Shown piece after piece: positions 10,202 to 21,097 of a stretch of DNA of 64,000 bases. How positions within the stretch are numbered: position 1 is the first letter of the stretch; every line of letters begins with the position of its first letter. Position numbers and translations under genes: made by a program. The stretch is from Nocardioides mangrovi (GTDB lineage Bacteria > Actinomycetota > Actinomycetes > Propionibacteriales > Nocardioidaceae), in contig NZ_JAIQZJ010000011.1 of the NCBI RefSeq assembly GCF_020073815.1, positions 144,739 through 208,738 on the forward strand, in the 5' to 3' direction. The notes under the pieces are model-generated. The model saw only the letters and a list, made by a program, of their open reading frames with translations, was not told the origin of the DNA and did no database searches.

Positions 10202-10226
10202 TGGCGCAGGCGCGCGCCTCGGCGTA

Positions 10227-10289
10227 GGGGATTGGTCACCAACCCCGTCCCGGGAGGCATCTGGGAGCAGGTTGGTGACCAATCCCCCC
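10227..10289. repeat. TTGGTCACCAA-family inverted repeat, locus 1
   Basis: GGGGATTGGTCACCAACCCC (10227-10246) faces its inverse, AGGTTGGTGACCAATCCCC (10269-10287). Each unit is itself a near-palindrome. The pair can fold into a long hairpin in RNA from either strand. It sits between the convergent ends of the TPR gene and the Rieske operon. Confidence 0.85.
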
Positions 10290-10375
10290 GGACGGAGGTC
10301 GCGCCTCATCCGCACCACCCGTCACAGCGGACAGGCACTCCTGTCGCTTGACGGCCGTTGCAACCCCCGACCAGC

Positions 10376-10407
10376 GCAGGGGTCCCCGGTCGACCGGGGA
10401 TCCCTGC
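10376..10407. terminator. 32-base near-perfect palindrome, probable bidirectional terminator
   Basis: The arms GCAGGGGTCCCCGG and CCGGGGATCCCTGC surround TCGA and pair with one G-T wobble. The hairpin lies 26 bases beyond the stop of the downstream Rieske gene and between convergent genes, so it could terminate both transcripts. No U-tract is seen. Confidence 0.5.
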
Positions 10408-10433
10408 ACGACGCCGCCGGGTCCCCGGGCCAA

Positions 10434-10922
10434 TCAGCTCTCGACGACGGAGCCGCTGTCGACGCTGACGTCGACGGCGGAGAGGGCGGACGTCGCGGGC
10501 CCGGTCACGACCGAGCCGTCCTCGATCGAGAACTGGCTGCCGTGGCAGCCGCAGTTGATCGTGCCGTCGCTGACCGACGACACGACGCAGCCCTGGTGGG
10601 TGCAGACCGCGGTGAAGCACTTGAAGTCGCCCTTGCTGGGCTGGGTGACGACGAGTTTCTCGGCCGTCAGGATGGTGCCGCCGCCCACAGGAACGTCGGC
10701 CGTCGCGACCAGGCCGTCGGCGGCCTGGGAGGACGTCGACTCATGCGGCGTCGCCTCCTTCGTCGGACTCTCGGAGGCGCTGGCGGTGGCGGACTCGGTC
10801 GGCGACTCCGTCGCCCCGCTGGGGTCGGTCGCCTCGCCGCTCCCGTCGCTCCCGCAGGCGGCGAGCAGCGGGAGTCCGAGACCCACGGCGGCCGCGCCGC
10901 CGAGCACGCTGCGCCGGTGCAT
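10434..10922 (-). CDS. Rieske (2Fe-2S) lipoprotein, second of tandem pair
   Basis: The 162-residue protein starts with RRSVLGGAAAVGLGLPLLAACG, a twin-arginine-type signal ending in a lipobox (Cys at about residue 23), so it is probably anchored outside the membrane. A 40-residue Ser/Thr/Glu-rich linker follows. The Rieske domain carries CTHQGC and CGCHGS, the two cluster-binding boxes with 2 Cys, 2 His and an additional Cys. The redox partner is unknown. ATG 10922 overlaps the stop of the upstream paralogue by one base, so the two are co-translated. Longer linker and extra Cys distinguish it from its twin. Confidence 0.88.
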   Translation of the reverse strand: MHRRSVLGGAAAVGLGLPLLAACGSDGSGEATDPSGATESPTESATASASESPTKEATPHESTSSQAADGLVATADVPVGGGTILTAEKLVVTQPSKGDFKCFTAVCTHQGCVVSSVSDGTINCGCHGSQFSIEDGSVVTGPATSALSAVDVSVDSGSVVES

Positions 10923-11335
10923 CAGCTCGTGACGACGGAGCTCCCGTCGACGCTGACGTCGACGGCCGCGAGCGCGGAGGTCGCGGGTCCGTTGACCACG
11001 GAGCCGTCGTCGATCGAGAACTTGCTGCCGTGGCAGGTGCAGTTGATGGTGCCGTCGGACACGGTGGAGACCAGGCAGCTCTGGTGGGTGCAGACGGCCG
11101 AGAACCCCTTGAAGTCGCCCTCGGTCGGCTGGGTCACCACGATCTTCTGGTCGGCGTAGATCGTGCCGCCGCCGACGGGGATGTCCGAGGACGGACCGAG
11201 CGTCTCCCCCGCGGTGGTGTCGGGCTCCGTGGCGGTCGAGCCGTCGCTGCTGCCGCACGCGGCGAGCAGGGGGACTCCGACGCCCAGGGCGGCGGCTCCG
11301 GTGAGGGTGGTGCGGCGGGTCATGCCGTCGGTCAC
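10922..11335 (-). CDS. Rieske (2Fe-2S) lipoprotein, first of tandem pair
   Basis: The 137-residue exported protein has the N-terminus MTRRTTLTGAAALGVGVPLLAACG after a short GTG-initiated leader, giving a Tat-type signal with a lipobox. The Rieske boxes are CTHQSC and CTCHGS, followed by KFSIDDGSVVNGPA. I chose GTG 11335 because GAGAGG lies 8 bases upstream. A GTG at 11371 adds 12 residues without a site, and ATG 11323 is also possible. It is about 70 percent similar by eye to the next gene, indicating recent tandem duplication. Confidence 0.85.
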   Translation of the reverse strand: MTDGMTRRTTLTGAAALGVGVPLLAACGSSDGSTATEPDTTAGETLGPSSDIPVGGGTIYADQKIVVTQPTEGDFKGFSAVCTHQSCLVSTVSDGTINCTCHGSKFSIDDGSVVNGPATSALAAVDVSVDGSSVVTS

Positions 11336-11458
11336 GGTCTGGTCCTCTCGGCGGGATGGTTGAAACTTCACCCTAGACGGAGGCCCGGGCTGAAGCCTGT
11401 GCTCAGGCCATGAGAGTTCGATGAGAACTCGGTGGCCTGCCTGTCCCCGTCGACGGTG

Positions 11459-14524
<3,066 letters not shown>

Positions 14525-14541
14525 TGAATGTCCCCTCGCTT

Positions 14542-14555
14542 CGAACAGGTGTTCG
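14542..14555 (-). promoter_or_regulatory. LexA SOS box upstream of uvrA
   Basis: CGAACAGGTGTTCG matches the Gram-positive/actinobacterial CGAAC-N4-GTTCG LexA operator exactly. It lies 18 bases upstream of the uvrA start, so uvrA should be DNA-damage inducible. Confidence 0.85.
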
Positions 14556-14679
14556 CCATCGTAACCGGCGCAGACAACGCACAACCAGTCGGGACGCGCC
14601 GGTGTTCCCCACACTCTCACGGGCCACCGACAGTCGGGTGACGCGCGGGTTTCGGGCCGGGCTCGGGCAGGATGGCCCC

Positions 14680-15381
14680 ATGGTCGACACCCCCCTTCCC
14701 GTGGTCGCGGCGGGGCTGCTGCCGGACGCGACCCGCCGCCTGGTCCGCACCGCCGACGGCCTGCCCGACGACGACTACGCCGCACCGAGCGTCTGCACCG
14801 GGTGGAGCCGCGCCCATGTGCTCGCCCACCTCGCGCTCAACGCCGAGGGCCTCGCCGGCGCGCTCACCGGGATCGTCGACGGCGAGCGGCGGCCGATGTA
14901 CGCCTCCGAGGAGCGCCGCGACGGCGACATCGACGAGCTCGCCGCCGCGTCGCCGTCCGCGCTCCGGACCCGTCTGCTGGCCGCCTGCACGGACCTCGCG
15001 GAGGCGTGGGCCGCGCTGCCGGCCGACCAGCAGGCGACCACCATCGACCGGATCCCCGGCGGCCGGATCTTCGCCGCCGGCGCCGTCCCGCTGATGCGGG
15101 TGCGGGAGGTCGAGATCCACCACGCCGACCTCGACGCCGGCTACTCCCGGGCCGACTGGCCGGCGGACTTCGCCGCCCTGCTCCTCGACGCACTCGCCCA
15201 GCAGGACGACGGCACACCCTTCACCGCACGCGCGACCGACCTGGAGCGCTCGTGGACCTGGGGCTCGGGCGGACCCACCGTCAGCGGCACTGCCGCCGAC
15301 CTCGGCTGGTGGCTCACCGGGCGCGGCGCGGGCGACGGACTGACCAGCGACAGCGGCGCCCTGCCGCGGATCGGAGACTGA
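14680..15381 (+). CDS. Maleylpyruvate isomerase family (mycothiol-dependent DinB-like) protein
   Basis: The 233-residue protein belongs to the DinB-fold, mycothiol-dependent maleylpyruvate isomerase family. Visible features are the N-terminal CTGWSRAHVLAHLALNAEGL helix containing the first metal His, and the downstream MRVREVEIHHADLDAGY segment supplying further metal ligands. The true substrate is unknown; many members are mycothiol transferases rather than isomerases. ATG 14680 is preceded by CAGGAT at exactly 6 bases and no ribosome-binding site, suggesting leaderless expression. It is followed one base later by an MBL-fold gene. Confidence 0.85.
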   Translation: MVDTPLPVVAAGLLPDATRRLVRTADGLPDDDYAAPSVCTGWSRAHVLAHLALNAEGLAGALTGIVDGERRPMYASEERRDGDIDELAAASPSALRTRLLAACTDLAEAWAALPADQQATTIDRIPGGRIFAAGAVPLMRVREVEIHHADLDAGYSRADWPADFAALLLDALAQQDDGTPFTARATDLERSWTWGSGGPTVSGTAADLGWWLTGRGAGDGLTSDSGALPRIGD

Positions 15382-15382
15382 C

Positions 15383-16054
15383 GTGACCTACACCGGACAG
15401 GTGAAGCCGGGTGCCGGCCCCGACGTACGCGAGCTCACGGCGCTCACCATCACCAAGGTGGCCGTGGACCCGAAGATGTCGAACAACTGCTATCTCCTGC
15501 GCTGCCACGCGACCGGCGAGCAGCTGCTCGTCGACGCGGCCGCCGAGCCCGACACCCTGCTCCCCCTCATCGGCGACGCGGGTCTGACGTCCGTCGTGAC
15601 CACCCACCAGCACTGGGACCACCACCGCGCCCTCGCCGACGTCGTCGCCGCGACCGGTGCCGAGGTGCTCGTCGGGACGCCCGACGCGGCAGCGGTCACC
15701 GAGCAGACCGGCGTCCCCGTCACCCGCTCGCTCGAGCACGGCGACACGGTCACCGTCGGCGACTGCACGCTGTCCGTCATCGCGCTCGCCGGGCACACGC
15801 CCGGATCGGTGGCGCTGGTGTACGACGACCCGTCCGGCCACCCGCACCTCTTCACCGGCGACTCGCTCTTCCCCGGGGGCGTGGGCAACACCTTCGGCGA
15901 CGCCGACGCCTTCGCCCAGCTCCTCGACGAGGTCTCGACCAAGATCTTCGGCACGCTCCCCGACGACACCTGGTTCTACCCCGGCCACGGCGACGACTCG
16001 ACGCTCGGAGCCGAGCGGGCGTCGCTGCCGGAGTGGCGCGAGCGGGGCTGGTGA
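15383..16054 (+). CDS. MBL-fold hydrolase, glyoxalase II-like
   Basis: The 223-residue metallo-beta-lactamase-fold protein has the metal-binding TTHQHWDHH motif. It also has LAGHTPGSV, LFTGDSLFPGGVGNT and YPGHGDDSTLG, the layout of glyoxalase II-type hydrolases. It starts at GTG 15383, one base after the stop of the mycothiol-dependent-family gene. A hydrolase of a mycothiol thioester is therefore a reasonable inference. An MBL gene beside uvrA is also found in mycobacteria. The stop codon touches a TTGGTCACCAA-type repeat. Confidence 0.88.
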   Translation: MTYTGQVKPGAGPDVRELTALTITKVAVDPKMSNNCYLLRCHATGEQLLVDAAAEPDTLLPLIGDAGLTSVVTTHQHWDHHRALADVVAATGAEVLVGTPDAAAVTEQTGVPVTRSLEHGDTVTVGDCTLSVIALAGHTPGSVALVYDDPSGHPHLFTGDSLFPGGVGNTFGDADAFAQLLDEVSTKIFGTLPDDTWFYPGHGDDSTLGAERASLPEWRERGW

Positions 16055-16110
16055 GGATTGGTCACCAACCTGCCGCCGGGATCGCTCCCAGGGCAGGTTG
16101 GTGACCAAAC
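16055..16110. repeat. TTGGTCACCAA-family inverted repeat, locus 2
   Basis: GGATTGGTCACCAACC (16055-16070) faces GGCAGGTTGGTGACCAAAC (16092-16110). It begins right at the MBL gene stop and lies 21 bases from the convergent hypothetical gene. Confidence 0.85.
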
Positions 16111-16131
16111 GTCATGGTCAGCAGGCGCCGC

Positions 16132-16833
16132 TCAGGACGCCATCGGCCAGGGGCCGCGGTCGCCCGGCCGCGGCCGGGGCGGGTCCTCGCGGGGCGGCAG
16201 CGGCGGGTGGCCGGAGGAGCTGACCTCCTCCGGGTCCCACTCGCGGGACGGGGCGCTCAGGTGCGCCGGGCCGGCGATCGGGGGCAGCTTCCCGAAGCCG
16301 CTGAGGTCGAGCTGCGGCGTCCCGTCCTCGAGGCCGACCGACCAGTCGGTCAGGTCGTGGATCGAGAGGTCGACCGACGGCGCGGCGTCCGGGTCGAGCA
16401 GCTCGTCGACCGGCATCCCGGCCGTGGTGTCCTGCGCCAGGGCGGCGAGGATCCCCATCGCCGTCCAGTCCGGGACCGTCCCGTTCTGCAGGTGGCGCTG
16501 CATCGAGCGCTCCGCGACCTCGGCGTCGATCGCCAGGACGAGGCGCTCGGCGCCGTAGCGCTCGGACCAGGTCCACAGCATCGGCATCGGCAGGCCGCGC
16601 TCGGCGGCCCGCGAGAGGGTGCGCTCCGCGTCGGCGGCCGAGACCGTCTCACGCAGCACGCGGGCGAGGTCCGGGCGCGTGGCGCGCTCCGGGTGGGCGT
16701 TGACCCGCTCGCGCGTCGCCTGGGCGGCACGCGGCGAGGGGACGTCAGGGGTCCGTCGGACCGGCTTCGCCGGCATCGCGGTGATCAACCACACCAGGGC
16801 GGCGACGGAGACCAAGCACAGGCCGAGAATCAT
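16132..16833 (-). CDS. Membrane-anchored hypothetical protein
   Basis: I do not recognise a family. The 233-residue product has one N-terminal hydrophobic segment (MILGLCLVSVAALVWLITAM). A cytoplasmic-looking or extracellular Ala/Arg/Glu-rich domain follows, with a Pro-rich acidic tail (residues about 200-233). ATG 16833 has GGAGAG 4 bases upstream; GTG 16845 would add four residues. It stands alone, convergent with the MBL gene. The 212 bases upstream (16834-17045) contain no recognisable feature apart from possible promoters. Confidence 0.6.
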   Translation of the reverse strand: MILGLCLVSVAALVWLITAMPAKPVRRTPDVPSPRAAQATRERVNAHPERATRPDLARVLRETVSAADAERTLSRAAERGLPMPMLWTWSERYGAERLVLAIDAEVAERSMQRHLQNGTVPDWTAMGILAALAQDTTAGMPVDELLDPDAAPSVDLSIHDLTDWSVGLEDGTPQLDLSGFGKLPPIAGPAHLSAPSREWDPEEVSSSGHPPLPPREDPPRPRPGDRGPWPMAS

Positions 16834-17045
16834 GGCTCTCTCCACTCTGCGCCCGGGACCTGTCCGCGCCCGGCCCCACCCCGACCTCGCGCGTCCGGAG
16901 GGGTAGACCGTCGTCCCGAGCGCGGTTTCTTCCCCACAGGTTGAGCAACAAGGTTCCCCGGTGACAAGCGCTCACACCAATCGCTCGTTCGTGGTCTGGA
17001 CCACGGTCTCGACGGCACTCAGGTCCGCACCCGGACGGCCGACCC

Positions 17046-18146
17046 TCAGTGGTAGGTGACCCTCACCTTGTCGGTCACCGCCACCGACTGGCAGCCGAGC
17101 CGGATGCCGTCGGCGAGGTCGTCGTCGTCGAGCACGTCGTTGTGGAGCATCTTCACGTCGCCCTCGAGCAGGCGTACGGCGCACGCGGAGCACTCCCCCT
17201 CGCGGCAGGAGTACGGCGCCTTCACGCCCTTCGACTCGAGGTGGTCGAGCATCTTCGTGCCGGGCGCCCAGTCGTCGAAGGTGTACTCCTCGCCGTCCAG
17301 CTCCACCTCGAGCCGCACCGGGCCCTGCGGCCCGCCCTCGGCCGCGGGGGCCTCGGTCACGTCGTCGGCGTCGCGCTCGGCGTCCTCGATCTCGTGCTCG
17401 GCGACCTCGCGGTCGTGGAGGTCGCCGAAGGGGTTGCCGCCGAGGGAGACGAACTTCTCCTGGTGCCGGCGCTCGCGGGGGAACTCGAGGTCCTTGAGCG
17501 CGGCGATCGTCATCTTCATGAATGGCGCCGGGCCGCAGACGAACGCGTCGTACGACGTGAACGACGCCGCGAACGCGCGCATCTGCTCCTGGCTGGGCAG
17601 GCCCTGCACGGACTCGAGCCAGTGCACGACCTGGAGCCGGTCGGGGTTGGCCGCGGCGAGCTCGGTGAGCTCCTTCGCGAAGATCACCGACCGCTCGTCG
17701 CGGTTGGCGTAGAAGAGCACGATCCGGCCGGTGCCCTGCTGCAGCGCCGTGCGGGTGATCGAGATGACCGGCGTGATGCCGCTGCCGCCGGCGAAGAGCA
17801 GCAGGTCGGCGCTCAGCGAGGCGGGCGTGAAGATCCCGCTCGGCGGCAGCACCCGGATGCTGTCGCCCTCGCGGAGGTGGTCGCAGACCCAGTTGGACGC
17901 GTAGCCCTCGGCGGTCCGCTTGACGGTGACCGTCAGCGGCCCGCCGCCGATCGGGCTGCTGGACAGCGAGTAGCAGCGCGCCGCGACGCCGGTCTGGTCG
18001 GACGGCACCGCCAGGGTCAGGAACTGTCCCGGCTTGTAGGCGAACTGCTCCTCGGCACCGGCGGGGACCTCGAAGGAGATGGAGTGGGCGTCCGCGGTCT
18101 CCTCGACCACGTCCACGACCTTCAGCTCGAAGGACTCATCCGTCAT
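17046..18146 (-). CDS. kshB: 3-ketosteroid 9-alpha-hydroxylase reductase subunit (KshB-like ferredoxin reductase)
   Basis: It supplies electrons from NAD(P)H to an oxygenase such as KshA. The 366-residue protein has an FAD-binding RCYSLSSSP motif (Arg57, Tyr59, Ser60) and a nucleotide loop GGSGITP (120-126). A C-terminal plant-type [2Fe-2S] ferredoxin domain has Cys314, Cys319, Cys322 and Cys352. An unusual acidic, low-complexity insert of about 35 residues (roughly 235-270) joins the two halves. It lies downstream of kshA on the same strand, separated by a small Cys-rich gene and 161 bases, which fits a role as KshA partner. Confidence 0.88.
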   Translation of the reverse strand: MTDESFELKVVDVVEETADAHSISFEVPAGAEEQFAYKPGQFLTLAVPSDQTGVAARCYSLSSSPIGGGPLTVTVKRTAEGYASNWVCDHLREGDSIRVLPPSGIFTPASLSADLLLFAGGSGITPVISITRTALQQGTGRIVLFYANRDERSVIFAKELTELAAANPDRLQVVHWLESVQGLPSQEQMRAFAASFTSYDAFVCGPAPFMKMTIAALKDLEFPRERRHQEKFVSLGGNPFGDLHDREVAEHEIEDAERDADDVTEAPAAEGGPQGPVRLEVELDGEEYTFDDWAPGTKMLDHLESKGVKAPYSCREGECSACAVRLLEGDVKMLHNDVLDDDDLADGIRLGCQSVAVTDKVRVTYH

Positions 18147-18307
18147 GTAGTGCCCAGCTCCTTACGCTCGTCGGACAGGCGCGGCCCAGGCACGCACATC
18201 GCTTCCTCGGCATCGCTCGAAAGACGCCCGGTATGCCATCGCGACGCCGCGTTGCGCTGCACGCACCTGAACCACGCCTGCCTCGACGATCGCGCGTCGC
18301 TGGTCAC

Positions 18308-18601
18308 TCAGTAACCGTCCTCGGCTCCGATGGGGATCTGGCCGTCGCGCACCGCGGCCTCGATGCTGGCGATCATCCTGGGGCAGGCGGGGAACGTGTC
18401 GCGCGCGCCCGTACGCCGAGACAGCTCCGGGCAGTGCCGGCGCGCCTCCGCGGTCCACTGGATCGAGGTGTGGTGCTCGCTGTTCTTCTTGACGCCGACC
18501 TTCGCCAGGCAGTCGAGGCAGGCGACCTCGACCAGCCGGGCCGAGGTGTAGAGGCGCTGGTCCTCGAGCGTGTCGGCGCTGGTGGGGACGAACGACGCCA
18601 T
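18308..18601 (-). CDS. Small cysteine-containing hypothetical protein next to kshA
   Basis: The 97-residue product begins MASFVPTSADTLEDQRLYTSARLVEVACLDCL in parts. It has cysteines at CLDC (28, 31), HCPEL (57) and ACPRM (73), enough to bind a metal or Fe-S cluster. I do not recognise its family. ATG 18601 is two bases after the kshA stop codon, so it is almost certainly co-translated with kshA. Its position between the oxygenase and reductase genes suggests an accessory or electron-transfer role, but that is inference. Confidence 0.7.
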   Translation of the reverse strand: MASFVPTSADTLEDQRLYTSARLVEVACLDCLAKVGVKKNSEHHTSIQWTAEARRHCPELSRRTGARDTFPACPRMIASIEAAVRDGQIPIGAEDGY

Positions 18602-18603
18602 GC

Positions 18604-19788
18604 TCAGGTGCCCGACATCATCTGCGGCTTCTCCGCCGGCTCGTCGGCGGAGGACTCGCCGGCGGCGTCCTCCTCCGCCTTCTTGCGGAGGTTCTCGGCG
18701 ACCTCGTCCTGCCAGAACTCGTTGGCCTTCGTGGTGTCCACCTCGAACTCGAAGCGGTCCACCATCTCCGGGACGATGTCGGCCCGGTCGACGTAGTACT
18801 GCTCGTACCACCGGCGCAGCTGGTAGACGGGACCGTCCTCCTCGCAGAGCAGCGGGTTCTGCACCGGCACCTTGTTCTTCCAGATGTGCACGTCCTGGAG
18901 GAAGCCCTCGCCGAACATCTGGGCGTACTTCTTCGCGATGAAGTTGGCCGTCTTGTCGTCGAGGCCCTCGGGCTTCTTCACGATGATGCCGTACTGCAGC
19001 AGGAAGGAGTCCTGCCCCGTCGGGATGTGGTTGTTGAAGAGGATGACCTCGGTGTTGAAGCCCTTGTAGTCGGTGTCGAGCCAGTTGATCATGTACGACG
19101 GTCCGTAGTAGGTCGCCTCGGACTTGAGGAAGAGCTCGGCGTCGCCGTACCCGCCGGTCTTGTCGGGACGGCCCTTCGACTCCATGAACTGGGTCGCCTG
19201 GGTGCCCTCGAAGACGTTGCGGAAGCTGGTCGGGAAGGCGAAGTGCACGTAGTAGAAGTGCGCCATGTCCACGACGTTGTCGATGAGCTCGCGACAGTTG
19301 GAGCCGATGATGTGCTCCGACTCCCACACCCAGTCGGTGTAGAGGCCCTCCTCGATGCCGGGCAGCTCCGGCGGGAGGATGTCCATGTCCGGCTCGGAGC
19401 CCTCGACGTCGTGCCAGACCAGCACCTGCTGGTTGCGGATCGCCACGGGGTAGCGCTGGGTGCGCGCCCGCAGGGGCACGCGCCGCGCGTAGGGGATCTG
19501 CTTGCACTTGCCGTCGCCGCCCCAGCGCCAGTCGTGGAAGGGGCACGCCACCTCGTCCCCCTTGACCTCGCCCTGGGTGAGGTCGCCGCCCATGTGCCGG
19601 CAGTAGCCGTCGAGCACGTGGATCTCGCCCTGGGTGTCGGCCCAGACCACGAGCTTGGTGCCGAACGCCTCGATGCCGTGCGGCTTGCCGTCGCGGAAGC
19701 GCTCGGCGAGACCCAGGCAGTGCCAGCCCCGCGCGAACCGCTCCGGGGCCGTGCCCTGGTCGAGGGCGCGGACCTTGGTGTCGCTCAT
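18604..19788 (-). CDS. kshA: 3-ketosteroid 9-alpha-hydroxylase oxygenase subunit KshA
   Basis: This Rieske non-haem iron oxygenase hydroxylates C9 of steroid A/B-ring intermediates; with delta-1-dehydrogenation this opens ring B. The 394-residue protein has the Rieske ligands Cys63, His65, Cys82 and His85. The mononuclear iron site is Asn171-x2-Asp174-x2-His177-x4-His182, spanning NVVDMAHFYYVH. ATG 19788 is preceded by GGAGG at 5 bases; the open frame to 19827 lacks a site. The last 25 residues are Glu/Ala-rich. It faces fadE26 across a KstR-like operator, consistent with steroid-inducible expression. Confidence 0.93.
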   Translation of the reverse strand: MSDTKVRALDQGTAPERFARGWHCLGLAERFRDGKPHGIEAFGTKLVVWADTQGEIHVLDGYCRHMGGDLTQGEVKGDEVACPFHDWRWGGDGKCKQIPYARRVPLRARTQRYPVAIRNQQVLVWHDVEGSEPDMDILPPELPGIEEGLYTDWVWESEHIIGSNCRELIDNVVDMAHFYYVHFAFPTSFRNVFEGTQATQFMESKGRPDKTGGYGDAELFLKSEATYYGPSYMINWLDTDYKGFNTEVILFNNHIPTGQDSFLLQYGIIVKKPEGLDDKTANFIAKKYAQMFGEGFLQDVHIWKNKVPVQNPLLCEEDGPVYQLRRWYEQYYVDRADIVPEMVDRFEFEVDTTKANEFWQDEVAENLRKKAEEDAAGESSADEPAEKPQMMSGT

Positions 19789-19830
19789 GCCTGCCTCCAA
19801 GCGTCGATCGAGCATCGTGTGGACCAAAAC

Positions 19831-19844
19831 GAGAACAGGTTATA
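19831..19844. promoter_or_regulatory. KstR-like operator between kshA and fadE26
   Basis: GAGAACAGGTTATA matches the KstR consensus TnnAACnnGTTnnA at 7 of 8 fixed positions (first T is G). It sits midway in the 113-base divergent promoter region of two steroid-degradation operons. The TATA part could also be a -10 element. Confidence 0.65.
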
Positions 19845-19901
19845 GTTTTCGAGGCCGGGATTCCAGCACACGAGAGCAAGCCAACGAAAGCAGCGTGCCC
19901 C

Positions 19902-21092
19902 ATGCACATCGCCCTGACACCGGACCAGCAAGCGCTTCGTGAAGAGCTGCGCGAGTACTTCGCCGGCCTGGTCACGCCGGAGGTCAAGGCCGGCCTCGCG
20001 TCCGCGACCGGCGAGTTCGGCGACGACGTCGTCTACAAGAAGGTGATCCGCCAGCTCGGCACCGACGGCTGGCTCGGCATCGGCTGGCCGACGGAGTACG
20101 GCGGGCAGAACCGCTCGATGATCGAGCAGCTGATCTTCACCGACGCGGCCGCCGTGGCGGGCGTCCCGATCCCCTACCTGACGCTCAACACGGTCGGGCC
20201 GACGATCATGCGCTACGGCACCGACGAGCAGAAGGCCTCCTTCCTCCCCAAGATCCTGGCCGGCGACCTCCACTTCTCCATCGGCTACTCCGAGCCCGGC
20301 TCCGGCACCGACCTCGCCTCGCTCAAGACCCGCGCGGTCCGCGAGGGCGACGAGTGGGTGATCAACGGTCAGAAGATGTGGACCTCGCTGATCCAGTACG
20401 CCGACTGGATCTGGCTGGCCTGCCGCACCGATCCCGACCTGCCGCGCCACAAGGGCCTGTCGATGATCCTGGTCCCGGCCGGCGCCGAGGGCTTCTCCTA
20501 CACCCCCGTGCACACGGTCGCGGGCGTCAGCACGAGCGCGACGTACTACGAGGACGTGCGCGTGCCGGCGTCCAACCTGGTCGGCGAGCTCAACGGCGGC
20601 TGGTCGCTGATGACCAACCAGCTCAACCACGAGCGGGTCGCGCTCACCTCGGCCGCTCCCCTGACGCACTCGATCGAGATGGTGCGCACCTGGGCGCAGG
20701 CGACGAAGGCGCCCAACGGCGAGCGGGTGATCGACAGCGAGTGGGTGCAGATCGCGCTGGGCCGGGCGCACGCCCGCGCGGAGGCGTTGCGGCTCATCAA
20801 CTGGAAGCTCGCGGCCGACGCGGACGCCGGCGTCGACCTGTCCCCCGCCGAGGCGTCGGCCACCAAGATCTACGGCTCGGAGCTCGCGACCGAGGTCTAC
20901 CGCACGCTGATGGAGATCGTCGGTCCCGAGGCCGGCATCACCGGTGCCTCCGAGGGTGCCGTGCTCCAGGGCCGCCTCGAGCGCTTCTACCGCTCCGCGC
21001 TGGTGATGACCTTCGGCGGCGGCACCAACGAGATCCAGCGCGACATCATCGGGTACGTCGGCCTCGGCCTCCCCGCAGCCAAGAGGAGCTGA
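19902..21092 (+). CDS. fadE26: Steroid side-chain acyl-CoA dehydrogenase, FadE26 (ChsE4)-like
   Basis: In mycobacteria FadE26 and FadE27 form an alpha2beta2 acyl-CoA dehydrogenase that oxidises the first cholesterol side-chain CoA thioester. The 396-residue protein has segments close to FadE26: HFSIGYSEPGSGTDLASLK, NGQKMWTSLIQYADWIWLA, NQLNHERVAL and FGGGTNEIQRDIIG. The gene order fadE26-fadE27-fadD17 also matches the mycobacterial cluster. ATG 19902 follows the divergent region with a KstR-like site. fadE27 starts 5 bases after its stop. Confidence 0.87.
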   Translation: MHIALTPDQQALREELREYFAGLVTPEVKAGLASATGEFGDDVVYKKVIRQLGTDGWLGIGWPTEYGGQNRSMIEQLIFTDAAAVAGVPIPYLTLNTVGPTIMRYGTDEQKASFLPKILAGDLHFSIGYSEPGSGTDLASLKTRAVREGDEWVINGQKMWTSLIQYADWIWLACRTDPDLPRHKGLSMILVPAGAEGFSYTPVHTVAGVSTSATYYEDVRVPASNLVGELNGGWSLMTNQLNHERVALTSAAPLTHSIEMVRTWAQATKAPNGERVIDSEWVQIALGRAHARAEALRLINWKLAADADAGVDLSPAEASATKIYGSELATEVYRTLMEIVGPEAGITGASEGAVLQGRLERFYRSALVMTFGGGTNEIQRDIIGYVGLGLPAAKRS

Positions 21093-21097
21093 ACGAG

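Noticed and set aside
10376..10407. Phage attachment or recombination site
   Set aside because: A single 32-base palindrome with no integrase or direct-repeat partner; a terminator between convergent genes explains it better.
14542..14555. KstR-like operator before uvrA
   Set aside because: The AAC and GTT half-sites are four bases apart, not two; the site is instead a perfect CGAAC-N4-GTTCG SOS box.
16834..17045. Small gene in the gap between kshB and the anchored hypothetical protein
   Set aside because: Short frames exist on the minus strand, but none has a ribosome-binding site, motif or plausible composition.
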